Assembly: GCF_020982545.1 (NCBI RefSeq)
Contig: NZ_JAJKLK010000003.1
Span: 1-64,000 of the forward strand
DNA length: 64,000 nt
Origin: Streptomyces sp. MNU76
GTDB lineage: Bacteria; Actinomycetota; Actinomycetes; Streptomycetales; Streptomycetaceae
Direction of reading: 5' to 3'
This document shows positions 1 to 10,214 of this stretch, in pieces; positions within the stretch are counted from its first letter, which is position 1; every line of letters begins with the position of its first letter. The position numbers were made by a program, and so were the translations under genes. The notes below the pieces were generated by a model. It searched no databases and had not been told where the DNA came from. It saw nothing but the letters and a program-made list of their open reading frames with translations.

Positions 1-2606
1 CCCGGGACGCGCATCGCCAGAATGGCCATGTCGTCGGAGGGCGCGTCGGAGGCGAAGCGTTCGACCGCACGCATGACGCGGGCCGCGACCGCGCCGGCCG
101 TGAGACCCGTGCAGGTGGTGAGGACCTCGGTGAGGCCGTCGTCGCCCAACATGCGGGTGCCCTCGCGGCGTTCGGTGACGCCGTCCGTGACACACAGGAG
201 GACGTCGCCGGGGTCGAGGGTGACGGTCTGCTCGTACAGCTCCAGGTCCTCCATGACGCCGAGCAGGGCCTGCGGTTCGGCGGCCGGCTCGACCGTGCCG
301 TCCTGGCGCAGGCGCAGCGGGAGCGGATGGCCGGCGCAGACGACCTTCAGGACCGCGCTGCCGTCCTCCTGGGGCCACAACTCGCCGTACAGAAGCGTGA
401 GGAAGCGGCTGCGGGCGCCCTCGTCGATGATCGCGGAGTTGAGGCGTTCCAGGACCGCCGGGCCGGCGTAGCCCTCGCGGGCGAGCAGACGCAGGGCGTG
501 GCGGGCGAGGCCGGTGACCGCGGCTGCCTCCGGGCCCGTACCGCAGACGTCGCCGATGGCGAAGCCGTACGCGCCGTCGCGGATGGGGAAGAGGTCGTAG
601 AAGTCGCCGCCGACCTCGTTGCCCTCGCCGGCCGCGCGGTAGATGACCTCGACCTCGACGCCGTCGATCTGCGGGAGCTCGGGCGGGAGGAGGCTGCGCT
701 GGAGGGACTGGCTGATGGCCACGCGCTCCGAGTAGAGCCGGGCGTTGTCCAGGGCGAGGGCGGCCCGGCGGGAGAGGTCCTCCGCCAGTTCCAGGATCTC
801 CTGGCGGAAGTGTTCGTCGGTGGGCTTGCCGAGGGTCAGCATGCCGATGACGCGGTTGCGGGCCACGAGCGGGAGGACCACGGTCTCGCCACCCACCGCC
901 GAGGCCGTCGCCAGGGTGGTGCCGATGCCCGAGCTGACCGTGGCGGGTTCGCCGAGGCCGAGGCTGCGCATGGAGGTGCGCAGGGCGGCCTGGTGGGCGG
1001 CCTCGGCGGGGGCCGTCCAGACGCGGGCGCCCGGCGTGGGGATGGGTTCCGGCGGGCGGATCTTGACCAGGAGGGCCTTGAGGCCGTCGATGAGGTCCTC
1101 GTCCTCGTGCAGGACGTAGGAGAGGTACGGGTCGGAGGCCTGGTCGGCGATCGTGTAGACCGCGCACCATGTCGCGAGCGTCGGGATGGTCATCTGGGCC
1201 ATCAGGGCCAGGGTCTGGTCGCGGTCCAGGGTGCCCGCGAGGAGGTCGGAGGCCTCCACCAGGAAGCTCAGCGAGCCGCGGCGCAGGCGTTCCAGTTCGC
1301 CCAGGCGGGCCGACTCGACGGCCAGCGCGATGCGGTCGGCGGCGAACTGCAGGCGCAGGGCCTCCTCGTTGGAGTACCGGCCCTGGGCCTCGGCGGCGAC
1401 GCCCAGGGAGCCCGTGAGGCGGCCTTCGACCTTGAGGGGGACCGTGACGACCGAGCGCATGCCCGTGCCGTTGAGCAGGGGGACGGCGCCGGGGACGGCC
1501 GTGAGGTCGTCGTGGACGGCGGGCATGCGGGCCGAGCCGTAGCGGCCGGGGCCGGCCTCCACGGGGACGCGGGCGAAGCGTTGGCGGGCCGAGGGCAGTC
1601 CCGTGGAGGCCCGGACCTCCAGCTCCGTCTCGTCGTCGGTGGCCAGGAGCAGGAAGGCGGAGTCGCCGTCGAGCATGTCGCGGGCGCGTTCGACCGTGCG
1701 CTGGAGGAGGCCGTCGAGGTCGTCCGGGGCGGGGGAGCCGATGAAGACCTCGAAGGGGTCCGTGGCCTGGCCCTCGCCTGAGCCGGAGGTGTCGCCGGAC
1801 GGCATGCGGATGGGGGTCTGGAGGACGGCGCGCTCGTCGTCGCGCACGAGGAGGCAGACCGTGGAGGGGTCGCCGGCGGAGTCGCGGACCCGGAGGTGGG
1901 AGGCGTAGACCGGGGTCACCCGGCCGTTGGCGCCGCGGATGCCGTAACTGCCCTCCCAGCGGGAGAGCTGGAGGGCCTCGGCCACGCCCGTGCTGGTGCC
2001 GGGCGTGTGCGGCCACGCGGCCAGGTCGGTGAGGGGTTTTCCGATGACCTGGTCGGGGGTGTAGCCGAAGAGTTCCTCGGCGTCCTCGTTCCAGGCGCCG
2101 ATGGAGCCCACGCGGTCGATCTGGACGACCGCGACGCGGACCCGGCCGTCGGCGAGCGGGAGCAGGTCGGCGGGGAGGGACGGGCCGGCCGAGCGGGTGC
2201 CCACCGGGCGGTCGGGGAGGTCGAGTTGGAACCAGACCTGCTTGTGCGTGGACGTGTACTCCACGCCCCAGCGGGTGGCCATCGCCGCGCACAGCTGGAG
2301 GCCGCGGCCGCCCTCGCGGTCGGGGCTGCCCATGTTGATGTGGCTGCCCTGGAGGGGGATCTCACGTTCGGGGTATCTGTCGGCGACCTCGATGCGGACG
2401 CCGTCCTCGGCACGCAGACAGAGGACGTCCGCGGAGGTGCCGGCGTGGACGACCGCGTTGGTGACGAGTTCGCTGGTGAGGACCACCGCGTCGTCGACGA
2501 TGTCGGCGAAGCCCCAGCCCTGGAGGGTGTCGCGGACGAACGAGCGGGCGGTCGCGACGGATCGTGAGACGGCAGCGAAGCTGGCGGCCGCGCGCGCGGT
2601 GATCAC
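1..2606 (-). CDS. osaC: SpoIIE-type serine phosphatase with kinase-like, PAS and GAF domains (OsaC-like), partial
   Basis: The gene starts at a GTG at 2606, preceded by AAGGAG, and runs off the left edge, leaving about 868 readable codons. In order it shows an RsbW-like HATPase domain (residues about 1-130; N-box ELVTNAVVHAG, G-box GGRGLQLC), a PAS domain (about 145-265; GAWNEDAEELFGYTP), two GAF domains (about 280-425 and 435-625) and a PP2C/SpoIIE phosphatase domain (from about 628; GGDFYDLF and, near the edge, DDMAILAMRV with metal-binding aspartates). The architecture and the position divergent from osaA-osaB match S. coelicolor OsaC (SCO5747), reported to modulate the osmotic-stress factor SigB. 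That assignment is from memory of the family and synteny. Expected role: cytoplasmic partner-switching regulator acting on anti-sigma or anti-anti-sigma proteins. Its upstream region now carries an IS3 element. Confidence 0.88.
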   Translation of the reverse strand, partial: MITARAAASFAAVSRSVATARSFVRDTLQGWGFADIVDDAVVLTSELVTNAVVHAGTSADVLCLRAEDGVRIEVADRYPEREIPLQGSHINMGSPDREGGRGLQLCAAMATRWGVEYTSTHKQVWFQLDLPDRPVGTRSAGPSLPADLLPLADGRVRVAVVQIDRVGSIGAWNEDAEELFGYTPDQVIGKPLTDLAAWPHTPGTSTGVAEALQLSRWEGSYGIRGANGRVTPVYASHLRVRDSAGDPSTVCLLVRDDERAVLQTPIRMPSGDTSGSGEGQATDPFEVFIGSPAPDDLDGLLQRTVERARDMLDGDSAFLLLATDDETELEVRASTGLPSARQRFARVPVEAGPGRYGSARMPAVHDDLTAVPGAVPLLNGTGMRSVVTVPLKVEGRLTGSLGVAAEAQGRYSNEEALRLQFAADRIALAVESARLGELERLRRGSLSFLVEASDLLAGTLDRDQTLALMAQMTIPTLATWCAVYTIADQASDPYLSYVLHEDEDLIDGLKALLVKIRPPEPIPTPGARVWTAPAEAAHQAALRTSMRSLGLGEPATVSSGIGTTLATASAVGGETVVLPLVARNRVIGMLTLGKPTDEHFRQEILELAEDLSRRAALALDNARLYSERVAISQSLQRSLLPPELPQIDGVEVEVIYRAAGEGNEVGGDFYDLFPIRDGAYGFAIGDVCGTGPEAAAVTGLARHALRLLAREGYAGPAVLERLNSAIIDEGARSRFLTLLYGELWPQEDGSAVLKVVCAGHPLPLRLRQDGTVEPAAEPQALLGVMEDLELYEQTVTLDPGDVLLCVTDGVTERREGTRMLGDDGLTEVLTTCTGLTAGAVAARVMRAVERFASDAPSDDMAILAMRVP

Positions 2607-2888
2607 AGAACTCCTTGTCCGGTTCTCTACGTGCGGGGGTGCGTGGACGGCCTCCTGCCGTGGCAGAGGCTGGTTCTCCGTCGGCCTGGGGTCCTGGGGG
2701 GTCTCCCCGGGATGCAGTCCGGTGGTCATGGTGCGGCCGCCCCTCCGATGCCTGCCCGCTCGTGCTCGTGCGCCACCGCCCAGGCCGGGTAGGAACCGGC
2801 GTGGCTGGACAGCCGCATGCAAGGTTACTTACCTTCGCCGTCCATGCGGATGCCGGTCGTCTGTGTTTCCGTCCGGAGGTGTGCGGAC
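2607..2888. other. osaC upstream region up to the IS3 element
   Basis: This 282-bp stretch is the remaining upstream region of the osaC-like gene. It holds the ribosome binding site (AAGGAG) and no credible coding sequence. The GAC at 2886-2888 is the left copy of the target duplication made by the adjacent insertion sequence. I could not identify a convincing promoter. Confidence 0.5.
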
Positions 2889-2915
2889 TGAACCGCCCCG
2901 GGTTCGGTGGAGATC

Positions 2916-3880
2916 TCAGTTGGTGGCTGTGAGCTGGGTTTTCGTGGTTGCTCGGTAGTAGTTGGCTTCGTATTCGACGGGCGGAATGTGCCCTATCTCA
3001 CCGTGGAGCCGGCGGTGGTTGTACCAGTCGACCCACTCGGCGGTGGCGAGCTCGACGTGCGAGAGCGTCTTCCACGGCCGCTGCGGTTTGATGACCTCGG
3101 TCTTGAACAGACCGATCGTCGACTCCATGAGCGCGTTGTCGTACGCGTCGCCGACCGAGCCGATTGAGGCCGCGATGCGGGCCGCGTCGAGGTGTTCGGC
3201 GAGGCGAAATGAGGTGTATTGCGACCCGGCGTCGGAGTGGTGGACCAACTCGCCAGGGGCCGGCGGACGGCCGTCGCGGTCGCGCTGCCACAGCCCCATG
3301 TCCAGGGCGTCCAGGACGAGTTGGGTCTCCTTCGACAACGACGCGGACCAGCCGACAATGCGACGCGAGAAGGTGTCCACGACGAACGCGACATAGACGA
3401 CGCCCGCCCAGGCCGCGACGTGTGTGAAGTCGGCGACCCAGGTGCGGTTCGGAGCCGGGGCGACGAACTCGCGGTCGAGCAGGTCCGGGGCCCGGGCGGC
3501 GGCCGGATCCGGCATGGTGGTGATGACCTTCTTGCCGCGGACGGCGCCGGCGATGCCGAGCTCGCGCATGAGGCGCTCGATCGTGCAGCGGGCCACCTCG
3601 TGGCCCTGGCGGTTGAGCTGTCGCCAGACCTTCCTGGCGCCGTAGACCCGGTAGTTGGACTGGTAGACCTCCTGGATCAGCTCCTTGAGTTCCTCGTCTC
3701 GCACCGCTCGCGGAGAGGGGCTTTCGAGGCGTTTCTTGCAGGCGTAGTAGGTGGAGGGGGGCGATCTTGCAGCTGTGCTGGGTCAGTACGCGGCAGATCG
3801 GCTCGACGCCGCCGAAGCGGTCCCGGTGCTCGTCGATGAACGTTACGAGCGAGGAAGTGGCCGGTCGAGCTCGGCCGCGA
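2916..3880 (-). pseudogene. IS3-family transposase OrfB (DDE integrase core), frameshifted
   Basis: This is the catalytic transposase half. The DDE triad is visible as WVADFTHVAAW, HHSDAGSQY and DNALMESTIGLFKTE, within an HTH_21 plus rve core ending at the TGA at 2916. The N-terminal part (FIDEHRDRFGGVEPICRVL) lies in a frame overlapping the end of orfA, as expected for -1 programmed frameshifting. A second, unexpected frame change is needed inside a run of six G (plus strand 3756-3761): the upstream frame reads KIAPLHLLRL where the family has KIAPSTYYAC, and the main frame resumes with STYYACKKRLES. One extra base in that run explains it. Either a disabling mutation or a homopolymer sequencing error. 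Confidence 0.82.
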
Positions 3881-4169
3881 AGAAACTCGCCGCGGCCTTC
3901 AAGATCTCGTTCGCGCGCTTGAGTTCGGCGATCTCCTTCTTCATCGCCTTGATCTGCGCGGACTCCTCGCTCGTCGTCCCCGGCAGGGTCCCGGAATCGA
4001 TCTGGTCCTGGCGGACCCACTTGCGCAACGTCTCGCGCGAGCCGATGCCGAGCTTCGCCATCACCGCGTTGATCGCGGCGGACTCGGTCGGGTAGTCACC
4101 GCGGACCTCGGCGACCATGCGCACCGCGCGCTTGCGCAGCTCAGGGGGATAGGAGGAGGGACGTGCCAT
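3843..4169 (-). CDS. IS3-family transposase OrfA (helix-turn-helix protein)
   Basis: This 108-residue protein starts MARPSSYPPELRKRAVRM and has the HTH_Tnp_1 fold (about residues 5-60, including GIGSRETLRKWVRQDQ) followed by a leucine-zipper-like coiled coil (about 70-100, IKAMKKEIAELKRANEIL). In IS3 elements OrfA binds the terminal repeats and is fused to OrfB by -1 frameshifting. Here the overlap contains GTTTCTTCG shortly before the end of orfA, a plausible slippery region, and the OrfB N-terminus continues in the -1 frame. I chose the ATG at 4169 because the conserved family N-terminus begins there, although the frame is open further upstream. Confidence 0.87.
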   Translation of the reverse strand: MARPSSYPPELRKRAVRMVAEVRGDYPTESAAINAVMAKLGIGSRETLRKWVRQDQIDSGTLPGTTSEESAQIKAMKKEIAELKRANEILKAAASFFAAELDRPLPRS

Positions 4170-4220
4170 GACTCTGATCCTTACACGGAATCGAGTCTCC
4201 ATTCGAACCGGGGCGGTTCA

Positions 4221-4415
4221 GACCGTGTGCGAAGCTGCCGAACTGTTATGGCCTGGTTCAGCCATGGTGAAACACTGGGCAGGCTTCCAGGAGGAGGTCG
4301 GGCGACTCCGAGTACGAAGTAGCACGAGTGGTACGAGCAGTGTGAGCAGTACGAAGCGTTCGAACATGGCGAAGTACGCCCAACAGGAACGGTCGACCCT
4401 TGCGGGAGGGACACA
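4221..4415 (+). promoter_or_regulatory. osaA upstream region with GTACGA repeats
   Basis: This short region lies between the right end of IS3 and osaA. It contains three GTACGA words at 4312, 4331 and 4349 (spacing 19 and 18 bp) and a related GTACG at 4374. The osaA Shine-Dalgarno GGGAGGG is at 4404-4410. The spacing suggests repeated binding on nearly one DNA face every two turns, but no known regulator site is recognised. Confidence 0.3.
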
Positions 4416-7400
4416 GTGGAGTCTGGCGCAGCGGCGCGGGGCACTAAAGCGCGCGCGAAAGGCGGACAGTCCCTGAGTGACCAGCGCAAGTCGCGCAAAC
4501 CGCGCAATGGAAGCACGACCGTGGACACGGCCGCCCTGAACCGGCTGCTCACGGCTCTGGAAGCGATGCGGGACGGCAACTTCCGCAAGCGCCTCACCGT
4601 CTCGGGTGACGGTGTCATGGCGGAGATCGCCGCGGTCTTCAACGAGGTGGCGGACCGGAATCTGCATCTCACCGGTGAGCTGTCGCGGGTGCGGCGGGTC
4701 GTCGGGCGTGAGGGCAAGCTCACCGAGCGGCTGGAGACGGGTGCCACCGAGGGGTCCTGGGCGGCGGCGATCGACGCGTCGAACGCGCTGGTCGACGACC
4801 TCGTACGGCCTGTCTCCGAGGTCAGCCGGGTGCTGTCGGCCGTGGCGGACGGTGATCTGTCGCCGCGGATGGAGCTGCGGACGCAGGCGCCGGACGGGAC
4901 CGGGCATCCGCTGCGCGGGGAGTTCCTGAAGGTCGGGCGTACGGTCAACAACCTGGTCGATCAGCTGTCGACGTTCACCGACGAGGTCACCCGGGTGGCC
5001 AGTGAGGTGGGCACCGAGGGCAAGCTGGGCGGGCAGGCCAAGGTGCGCGGAATGTCGGGTTCCTGGAAGGACCTGACGGAGTCCGTCAACACGATGGCGT
5101 ACCGGCTCACCGCGCAGGTGAGGGACATCGCGCTGGTGACGACGGCGGTCGCGAAGGGTGACCTGTCCCGCAAGGTCACGGTGGACGTGGCCGGCGAGAT
5201 GCTGGAGCTGAAGGTCACCGTCAACACGATGGTGGACCAGTTGTCCGCGTTCTCCTCCGAGGTGACGCGGGTGGCCCGTGAGGTGGGTACGGAAGGGCAA
5301 CTCGGCGGGCAGGCCGAGGTGCCGGGTGTGGCCGGGGTGTGGAAGGAACTCACCGATTCGGTCAACCTGATGGCCGGCAACCTCACCGCGCAGGTGCGGG
5401 GGATCGCCCAGGTCACCACCGCGGTCGCCAACGGTGACCTGTCGCAGAAGGTGACCGTGCCCGCACGGGGCGAGGTCGCCAAGCTCGCCGAGACGATCAA
5501 CCAGATGACCGAGACGCTGCGGATCTTCGCCGACGAGGTCACGCGGGTGGCCAACGAGGTGGGTGCCGAGGGGCGGCTCGGCGGTCAGGCGCAGGTTCCG
5601 GGCGCGGCGGGAACGTGGAAGGACCTCACCGATTCGGTGAACACGGTGTTCCGGAACCTCACCATCCAGGTGCGGGACATCGCGGCCGTCACGACGGCGG
5701 TGGCCGACGGCGATCTCTCGCAGAAGGTCACGGTGGACGTGGCCGGCGAGATGCTGGAGCTGAAGAACACCGTCAACGGCATGGTCGACCAGCTGTCGTC
5801 CTTCGGTGACGAGGTCACGCGGGTGGCCAACGAGGTGGGTGCCGAGGGGCGGCTGGGCGGTCAGGCGCAGGTGCCGGGCGCGGCCGGTACGTGGAAGGAC
5901 CTGACGGACTCCGTCAACACCGCGTTCCGCAACCTCACCGGACAGGTGAGGAACATCGCGGCGGTGACCACGGCCGTGGCCAACGGTGACCTCTCGCAGA
6001 AGGTCACCGTCGATGTCGCGGGCGAGATGCTCGAACTGAAGAACACCGTGAACACCATGGTGGACCAGCTGTCGAGCTTCGCCGACCAGGTGACGCGGAT
6101 GGCCCGGGACGTGGGTACGGAGGGCCGCCTCGGCGGTCAGGCCCGCGTGGACGGTGTGTCCGGCACCTGGAAGGAGCTCACCGACTCCGTCAACTCGATG
6201 GCCGGCAACCTCACCTCGCAGGTACGGAACATCGCGCAGGTGACGACGGCCGTGGCGCGGGGTGACCTCTCCCAGAAGATCGACGTGGACGCGCGCGGCG
6301 AGATCCTGGAGCTGAAGAACACCATCAACACGATGGTCGACCAGCTGTCGTCCTTCGCGGATCAGGTGACCCGGGTCGCCCGGGACGTGGGTACGGAGGG
6401 CCGCCTCGGCGGTCAGGCGCAGGTGCCCGGCGTGGCCGGTGTGTGGCGCGACCTCACCGAGTCCGTGAACGGCATGGCCGGCAACCTCACCGGCCAGGTG
6501 CGCAACATCGCGCAGGTGGCCACGGCGGTGGCCAGGGGCGACCTGTCGCAGAAGATCACCGTGGACGCGCGCGGCGAGATCCTGGAGCTGAAGAACACGC
6601 TGAACACGATGGTGGATCAGCTGTCGTCGTTCGCCGAGGAGGTCACCCGGGTCGCCCGTGAGGTGGGTACGGAGGGCCAGCTCGGCGGTCAGGCCGAGGT
6701 GCAGGGCGTCTCCGGCACCTGGAAGGACCTCACGCAGTCGGTGAACTTCATGGCGAACAACCTGACCATCCAGGTGCGCCAGATCGCCGAGGTCACGACC
6801 GCGGTCGCCAAGGGCGACCTGTCGAAGAAGATCACCGTCGACGCCAAGGGCGAGATCCTGGAGCTCGTCACCACCGTCAACACGATGGTCGACCAGCTGT
6901 CGTCGTTCGCCGAGCAGGTGACCCGGGTGGCCCGCGAGGTGGGCACCGAGGGCATTCTCGGCGGCCAGGCGCACGTGCCGGGTGTCACCGGCATCTGGAA
7001 GGACCTCAGCGGCAATGTGAACCTGATGGCCAAGAACCTGACCATGCAGGTGCGGAACATCTCCCAGGTCGCCGCGGCCGTCGCCAACGGCGACCTGACC
7101 CGGACGGTGACGATCGAGGCGGCCGGTGAGGTCGCGCAGCTCGCCGACACCTTCAACAGCATGGTGAAGACGCTGAGTTCGTTCGCCGACCAGGTCACCA
7201 AGGTGGCCCGCGAGGTGGGCACGGACGGCATCCTGGGCGGTCAGGCGCACGTACCGGGTGTGGCGGGTACGTGGAAGGACCTCACCGAGTCGGTGAACTC
7301 GATGGCGTCCAACCTCACCGGGCAGGTCCGCAACATCGCGATGGTGACGACCGCCATCGCCAAGGGCGATCTGACCAAGAAGATCGACATCGATGCGCGC

Positions 7401-9917
7401 GGCGAGATCCTGGAGCTGAAGACCACCATCAACACGATGGTCGACCAGCTGTCGTCGTTCGCGGAGGAGGTCACCCGGGTGGCCCGCGAGGTGGGCACCG
7501 AGGGGCAGCTGGGCGGTCTCGCGCGGGTGCGGGACGTCGACGGCACCTGGCGGGACCTCACCGAGTCGGTGAACGAGATGGCCGGGAACCTGACCCGGCA
7601 GGTCCGTGCCATCGCGCGCGTGGCCACCGCGGTGACCCGGGGCGACCTGAACCTCAAGATCGACGTCGACGCGTCCGGCGAGATCAAGGAGCTGCAGGAC
7701 TACATCAACAAGATGATCGCCAACCTGCGCGACACCACGATCGCCAACCAGGAGCAGGACTGGCTCAAGGGCAACCTCGCCCGGATCTCCGCCCTGATGC
7801 AGGGCCGCCGGGACCTCGACGACGTGGCCTCGCTGATCATGAGCGAACTGACGCCGGTGGTGTCCGCGCAGCACGGCGCCTTCTTCCTCGCGCTGCCGTT
7901 CCTCGACGGCAAGGACCTGGCCCCGGACAACGACGACCAGTACGAGCTGCGCATGCTCGGCTCGTACGGCTATTCGATGGGCTCCATGCCGACGTCGTTC
8001 CGGCCCGGGGAGGCGCTGGTCGGGACGGCGGCCAAGGAGAAGCGCACGATCTTGGTGGAGAACGCGCCGAGCGGTTACCTGAAGATCTCCTCCGGGCTCG
8101 GGGAGGCGCCCCCGGCGCAGGTCATCGTGTTGCCGGTGCTCTTCGAGGGGACCGTGCTCGGGGTGATCGAGCTGGCGTCGTTCACACCGTTCACCCAGAT
8201 CCAGAAGGACTTTTTGAGCCAGATCGCGGAGATGATCGCGACGAGCGTCAACACCATCTCCGTCAACACCAAGACCGAGGTGCTGCTGAAGCAGTCGCAG
8301 GAGCTGACCGAGCAACTGCGCGAGCGGTCCGACGAGTTGGAGAACCGGCAGAAGGCGCTCCAGGCGTCCAACGCCGAACTGGAAGAGAAAGCCGAGCTGC
8401 TGGCCCGGCAGAACCGCGACATCGAGGTGAAGAACACCGAGATCGAGGAGGCGCGGCAGGTCCTGGAGGAGCGGGCCGAGCAGCTCGCGGTGTCCATGCG
8501 CTACAAGAGCGAGTTCCTCGCGAACATGTCGCACGAGCTGCGCACGCCGCTGAACTCGCTGCTGATCCTCGCCAAGCTGCTCGCCGACAACGCCGAGTCG
8601 AACCTGACGCCCAAGCAGGTCGAGTTCGCCGAGACGATCCACGGGGCGGGTTCCGACCTGCTGCAGCTCATCAACGACATCCTGGACCTGTCGAAGGTCG
8701 AGGCGGGCAAGATGGACGTCTCCCCGACCCGGATCGCCCTCGTCCAGCTCGTCGACTACGTGGAGGCCACCTTCCGGCCGCTGACCGCGGAGAAGGGTCT
8801 CGACTTCTCCGTACGAGTCTCGCCGGAGCTGCCCGCCACCCTGCACACGGACGAACAGCGCCTGCTGCAGGTGCTGCGGAACCTGCTGTCCAACGCGGTG
8901 AAGTTCACCGACTCCGGGGCCGTGGAGCTGGTCATCCGACCGGCGGGCGCGGACGTGCCGGTGGCCATCCGGGAGCAGCTGCTGGAGGCGGGTTCGCTGC
9001 GGGACGCGGACGCCGACATGATCGCCTTCTCGGTGACGGACACGGGCATCGGTATCGCGGCCAGCAAGATGCGGGTCATCTTCGAGGCGTTCAAGCAGGC
9101 GGACGGCACCACCAGCCGTAAGTACGGCGGTACGGGTCTGGGGTTGTCCATCTCGCGGGAGATCGCCCGGCTGCTGGGCGGCGAGATCCACGCGCAGAGC
9201 GAGCCCGGACGCGGTTCCACCTTCACCCTGTACCTGCCGCTGTACCCCAGCGAACTGCCCCCGCAGGGCTACGCGCACAACGCGCCTGCGACGCTGGAGG
9301 CGGGCGAGCTGCTGGCCTCCGAGGAGGAGCTGGCCCAGCGCGCCGAGACGCCGGCCGAGGTGAAGTCGTACCGCGAGACCCAGAACGGGGCCGCCGCGCT
9401 CTTCAGGCGCCGCCGCAGGTCCGTGTCGGCCGGCTCCCCGTCCTCCGCGCAAGCGCAGGGCAACGGGCAGGCTCAGGAGCACTGGGCGCAGCAGGCGGCT
9501 CAGGAGGCGGCGTCGCGGGCGCGCCGGACGGCGGCCCGGTTCGACGGCGAGAAGGTGCTCATCGTCGACGACGACATCCGTAATGTCTTCGCGCTCACCA
9601 GCGTCCTGGAGCAGCACGGCCTGTCCGTGCTGTACGCCGAGAACGGCCGCGAGGGCATCGAGGTCCTGGAGCAGCACGACGACGTGACGGTCGTGCTGAT
9701 GGACATCATGATGCCCGAGATGGACGGGTACGCGACGACCACGGCGATCCGCCGGATGCCGCAGTTCGCCGGGTTGCCGATCATCGCGCTGACGGCGAAG
9801 GCGATGAAGGGCGACCGGGAGAAGGCGATCGACTCGGGTGCCTCCGACTATGTGACGAAGCCGGTCGATCCGGATCATCTGCTGGCGGTGATGGAGCAGT
9901 GGATGCGCAGTGAGTGA
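4416..9917 (+). CDS. osaA: OsaA-type giant hybrid histidine kinase with ten HAMP units
   Basis: Start is GTG at 4416 behind GGGAGGG; 1833 residues. After a basic N-terminus come one divergent HAMP-like segment and ten tandem units of 92 residues (about 185-1105), each with the pattern VDQLSSF...VGTEG.LGGQA.V...W.DLT..VN.MA.NLT.QV. Then follow a GAF domain (about 1125-1275), a long coiled coil (about 1280-1365), a HisKA domain with the phospho-acceptor His near 1373 ([11 protein letters not shown]), a HATPase domain ([13 protein letters not shown]) and a C-terminal receiver with Asp near 1763 ([14 protein letters not shown]). No membrane segment is seen, so it should act in the cytoplasm. It matches S. 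coelicolor OsaA, required for adaptation to hyperosmotic stress. The partner response regulator osaB follows. Confidence 0.93.
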   Translation: MESGAAARGTKARAKGGQSLSDQRKSRKPRNGSTTVDTAALNRLLTALEAMRDGNFRKRLTVSGDGVMAEIAAVFNEVADRNLHLTGELSRVRRVVGREGKLTERLETGATEGSWAAAIDASNALVDDLVRPVSEVSRVLSAVADGDLSPRMELRTQAPDGTGHPLRGEFLKVGRTVNNLVDQLSTFTDEVTRVASEVGTEGKLGGQAKVRGMSGSWKDLTESVNTMAYRLTAQVRDIALVTTAVAKGDLSRKVTVDVAGEMLELKVTVNTMVDQLSAFSSEVTRVAREVGTEGQLGGQAEVPGVAGVWKELTDSVNLMAGNLTAQVRGIAQVTTAVANGDLSQKVTVPARGEVAKLAETINQMTETLRIFADEVTRVANEVGAEGRLGGQAQVPGAAGTWKDLTDSVNTVFRNLTIQVRDIAAVTTAVADGDLSQKVTVDVAGEMLELKNTVNGMVDQLSSFGDEVTRVANEVGAEGRLGGQAQVPGAAGTWKDLTDSVNTAFRNLTGQVRNIAAVTTAVANGDLSQKVTVDVAGEMLELKNTVNTMVDQLSSFADQVTRMARDVGTEGRLGGQARVDGVSGTWKELTDSVNSMAGNLTSQVRNIAQVTTAVARGDLSQKIDVDARGEILELKNTINTMVDQLSSFADQVTRVARDVGTEGRLGGQAQVPGVAGVWRDLTESVNGMAGNLTGQVRNIAQVATAVARGDLSQKITVDARGEILELKNTLNTMVDQLSSFAEEVTRVAREVGTEGQLGGQAEVQGVSGTWKDLTQSVNFMANNLTIQVRQIAEVTTAVAKGDLSKKITVDAKGEILELVTTVNTMVDQLSSFAEQVTRVAREVGTEGILGGQAHVPGVTGIWKDLSGNVNLMAKNLTMQVRNISQVAAAVANGDLTRTVTIEAAGEVAQLADTFNSMVKTLSSFADQVTKVAREVGTDGILGGQAHVPGVAGTWKDLTESVNSMASNLTGQVRNIAMVTTAIAKGDLTKKIDIDARGEILELKTTINTMVDQLSSFAEEVTRVAREVGTEGQLGGLARVRDVDGTWRDLTESVNEMAGNLTRQVRAIARVATAVTRGDLNLKIDVDASGEIKELQDYINKMIANLRDTTIANQEQDWLKGNLARISALMQGRRDLDDVASLIMSELTPVVSAQHGAFFLALPFLDGKDLAPDNDDQYELRMLGSYGYSMGSMPTSFRPGEALVGTAAKEKRTILVENAPSGYLKISSGLGEAPPAQVIVLPVLFEGTVLGVIELASFTPFTQIQKDFLSQIAEMIATSVNTISVNTKTEVLLKQSQELTEQLRERSDELENRQKALQASNAELEEKAELLARQNRDIEVKNTEIEEARQVLEERAEQLAVSMRYKSEFLANMSHELRTPLNSLLILAKLLADNAESNLTPKQVEFAETIHGAGSDLLQLINDILDLSKVEAGKMDVSPTRIALVQLVDYVEATFRPLTAEKGLDFSVRVSPELPATLHTDEQRLLQVLRNLLSNAVKFTDSGAVELVIRPAGADVPVAIREQLLEAGSLRDADADMIAFSVTDTGIGIAASKMRVIFEAFKQADGTTSRKYGGTGLGLSISREIARLLGGEIHAQSEPGRGSTFTLYLPLYPSELPPQGYAHNAPATLEAGELLASEEELAQRAETPAEVKSYRETQNGAAALFRRRRRSVSAGSPSSAQAQGNGQAQEHWAQQAAQEAASRARRTAARFDGEKVLIVDDDIRNVFALTSVLEQHGLSVLYAENGREGIEVLEQHDDVTVVLMDIMMPEMDGYATTTAIRRMPQFAGLPIIALTAKAMKGDREKAIDSGASDYVTKPVDPDHLLAVMEQWMRSE
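4970..7730 (+). repeat. Ten tandem 276-bp HAMP-encoding repeats within osaA
   Basis: The motif LGGQA.V recurs exactly ten times at a constant interval of 276 bp (92 codons). The unit is visible in DNA as GAGGTCAC(C/G)CGGGTGGCC near 4981, 5257 and so on. The last unit has LGGLARV and the sixth to ninth differ in their AS2 helices. This is intragenic protein repetition. Confidence 0.9.
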
Positions 9918-9992
9918 CAGGCGGTACGGCCCGTGGTCACAACCCGTCGGGGTGCGCGCGGAGTTGCTGACGGAGTGTGCCCGAGGCCGTGT

Positions 9993-10038
9993 AGAAACGC
10001 GGGATTCGGGGAACCTTCTGGTCTCCCCTTGCGTTTCT
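9993..10038 (+). other. Stem-loop between osaA and osaB
   Basis: AGAAACGC (9993-10000) pairs with GCGTTTCT (10031-10038), and an inner GGGGA (10008-10012) can pair with TCCCC (10024-10028). The structure lies in the 297-bp gap between the kinase and its response regulator gene. It could be a partial terminator or an RNA-stability element. No U-tract follows. The rest of the gap shows only the osaB ribosome binding site. Confidence 0.4.
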
Positions 10039-10214
10039 GCTACGAGCACAGTGACATCACGGTGACAGGGTGTGGCGACGGGCGGGGTGCGGCTACGATG
10101 ACCGGCACAAGGACGGGTGGCGCGAGGGAGTCGTCCCCTGGGGTGACGCCGAGCGGTGTCACGTCGAGTCCTGCGGACAGGGGAGGCCCCAAGCCGGGGC
10201 GAGGAGGGCGGGCC

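Larger units (their letters stand above)
2889..4220 (-). mobile_element. IS3-family insertion sequence, 1332 bp, with 3-bp target duplication GAC
   Basis: The left end reads TGAACCGCCCCGGG and the right end, read on the minus strand, TGAACCGCCCCGGTTC: 13 identical bases followed by imperfect similarity to about 28 bp. TGA at the tips and the two-frame orfA/orfB arrangement are typical of IS3. Immediately outside lie GAC (2886-2888) and GAC (4221-4223), a 3-bp target duplication that fixes the ends. The element lies between the divergent osaC-like and osaA genes, 195 bp upstream of the osaA start. Its orfB frame is broken, so it is probably no longer autonomous. Confidence 0.93.

Noticed and set aside
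327..1781. A 484-codon plus-strand frame opposite the osaC-like gene
   Set aside because: The minus strand encodes a clear multi-domain SpoIIE phosphatase across the same region; the plus frame is a shadow.
4970..7730. Regular 276-bp repeats considered as a CRISPR or satellite array
   Set aside because: The units are in frame, encode HAMP domains and have no unique spacers.
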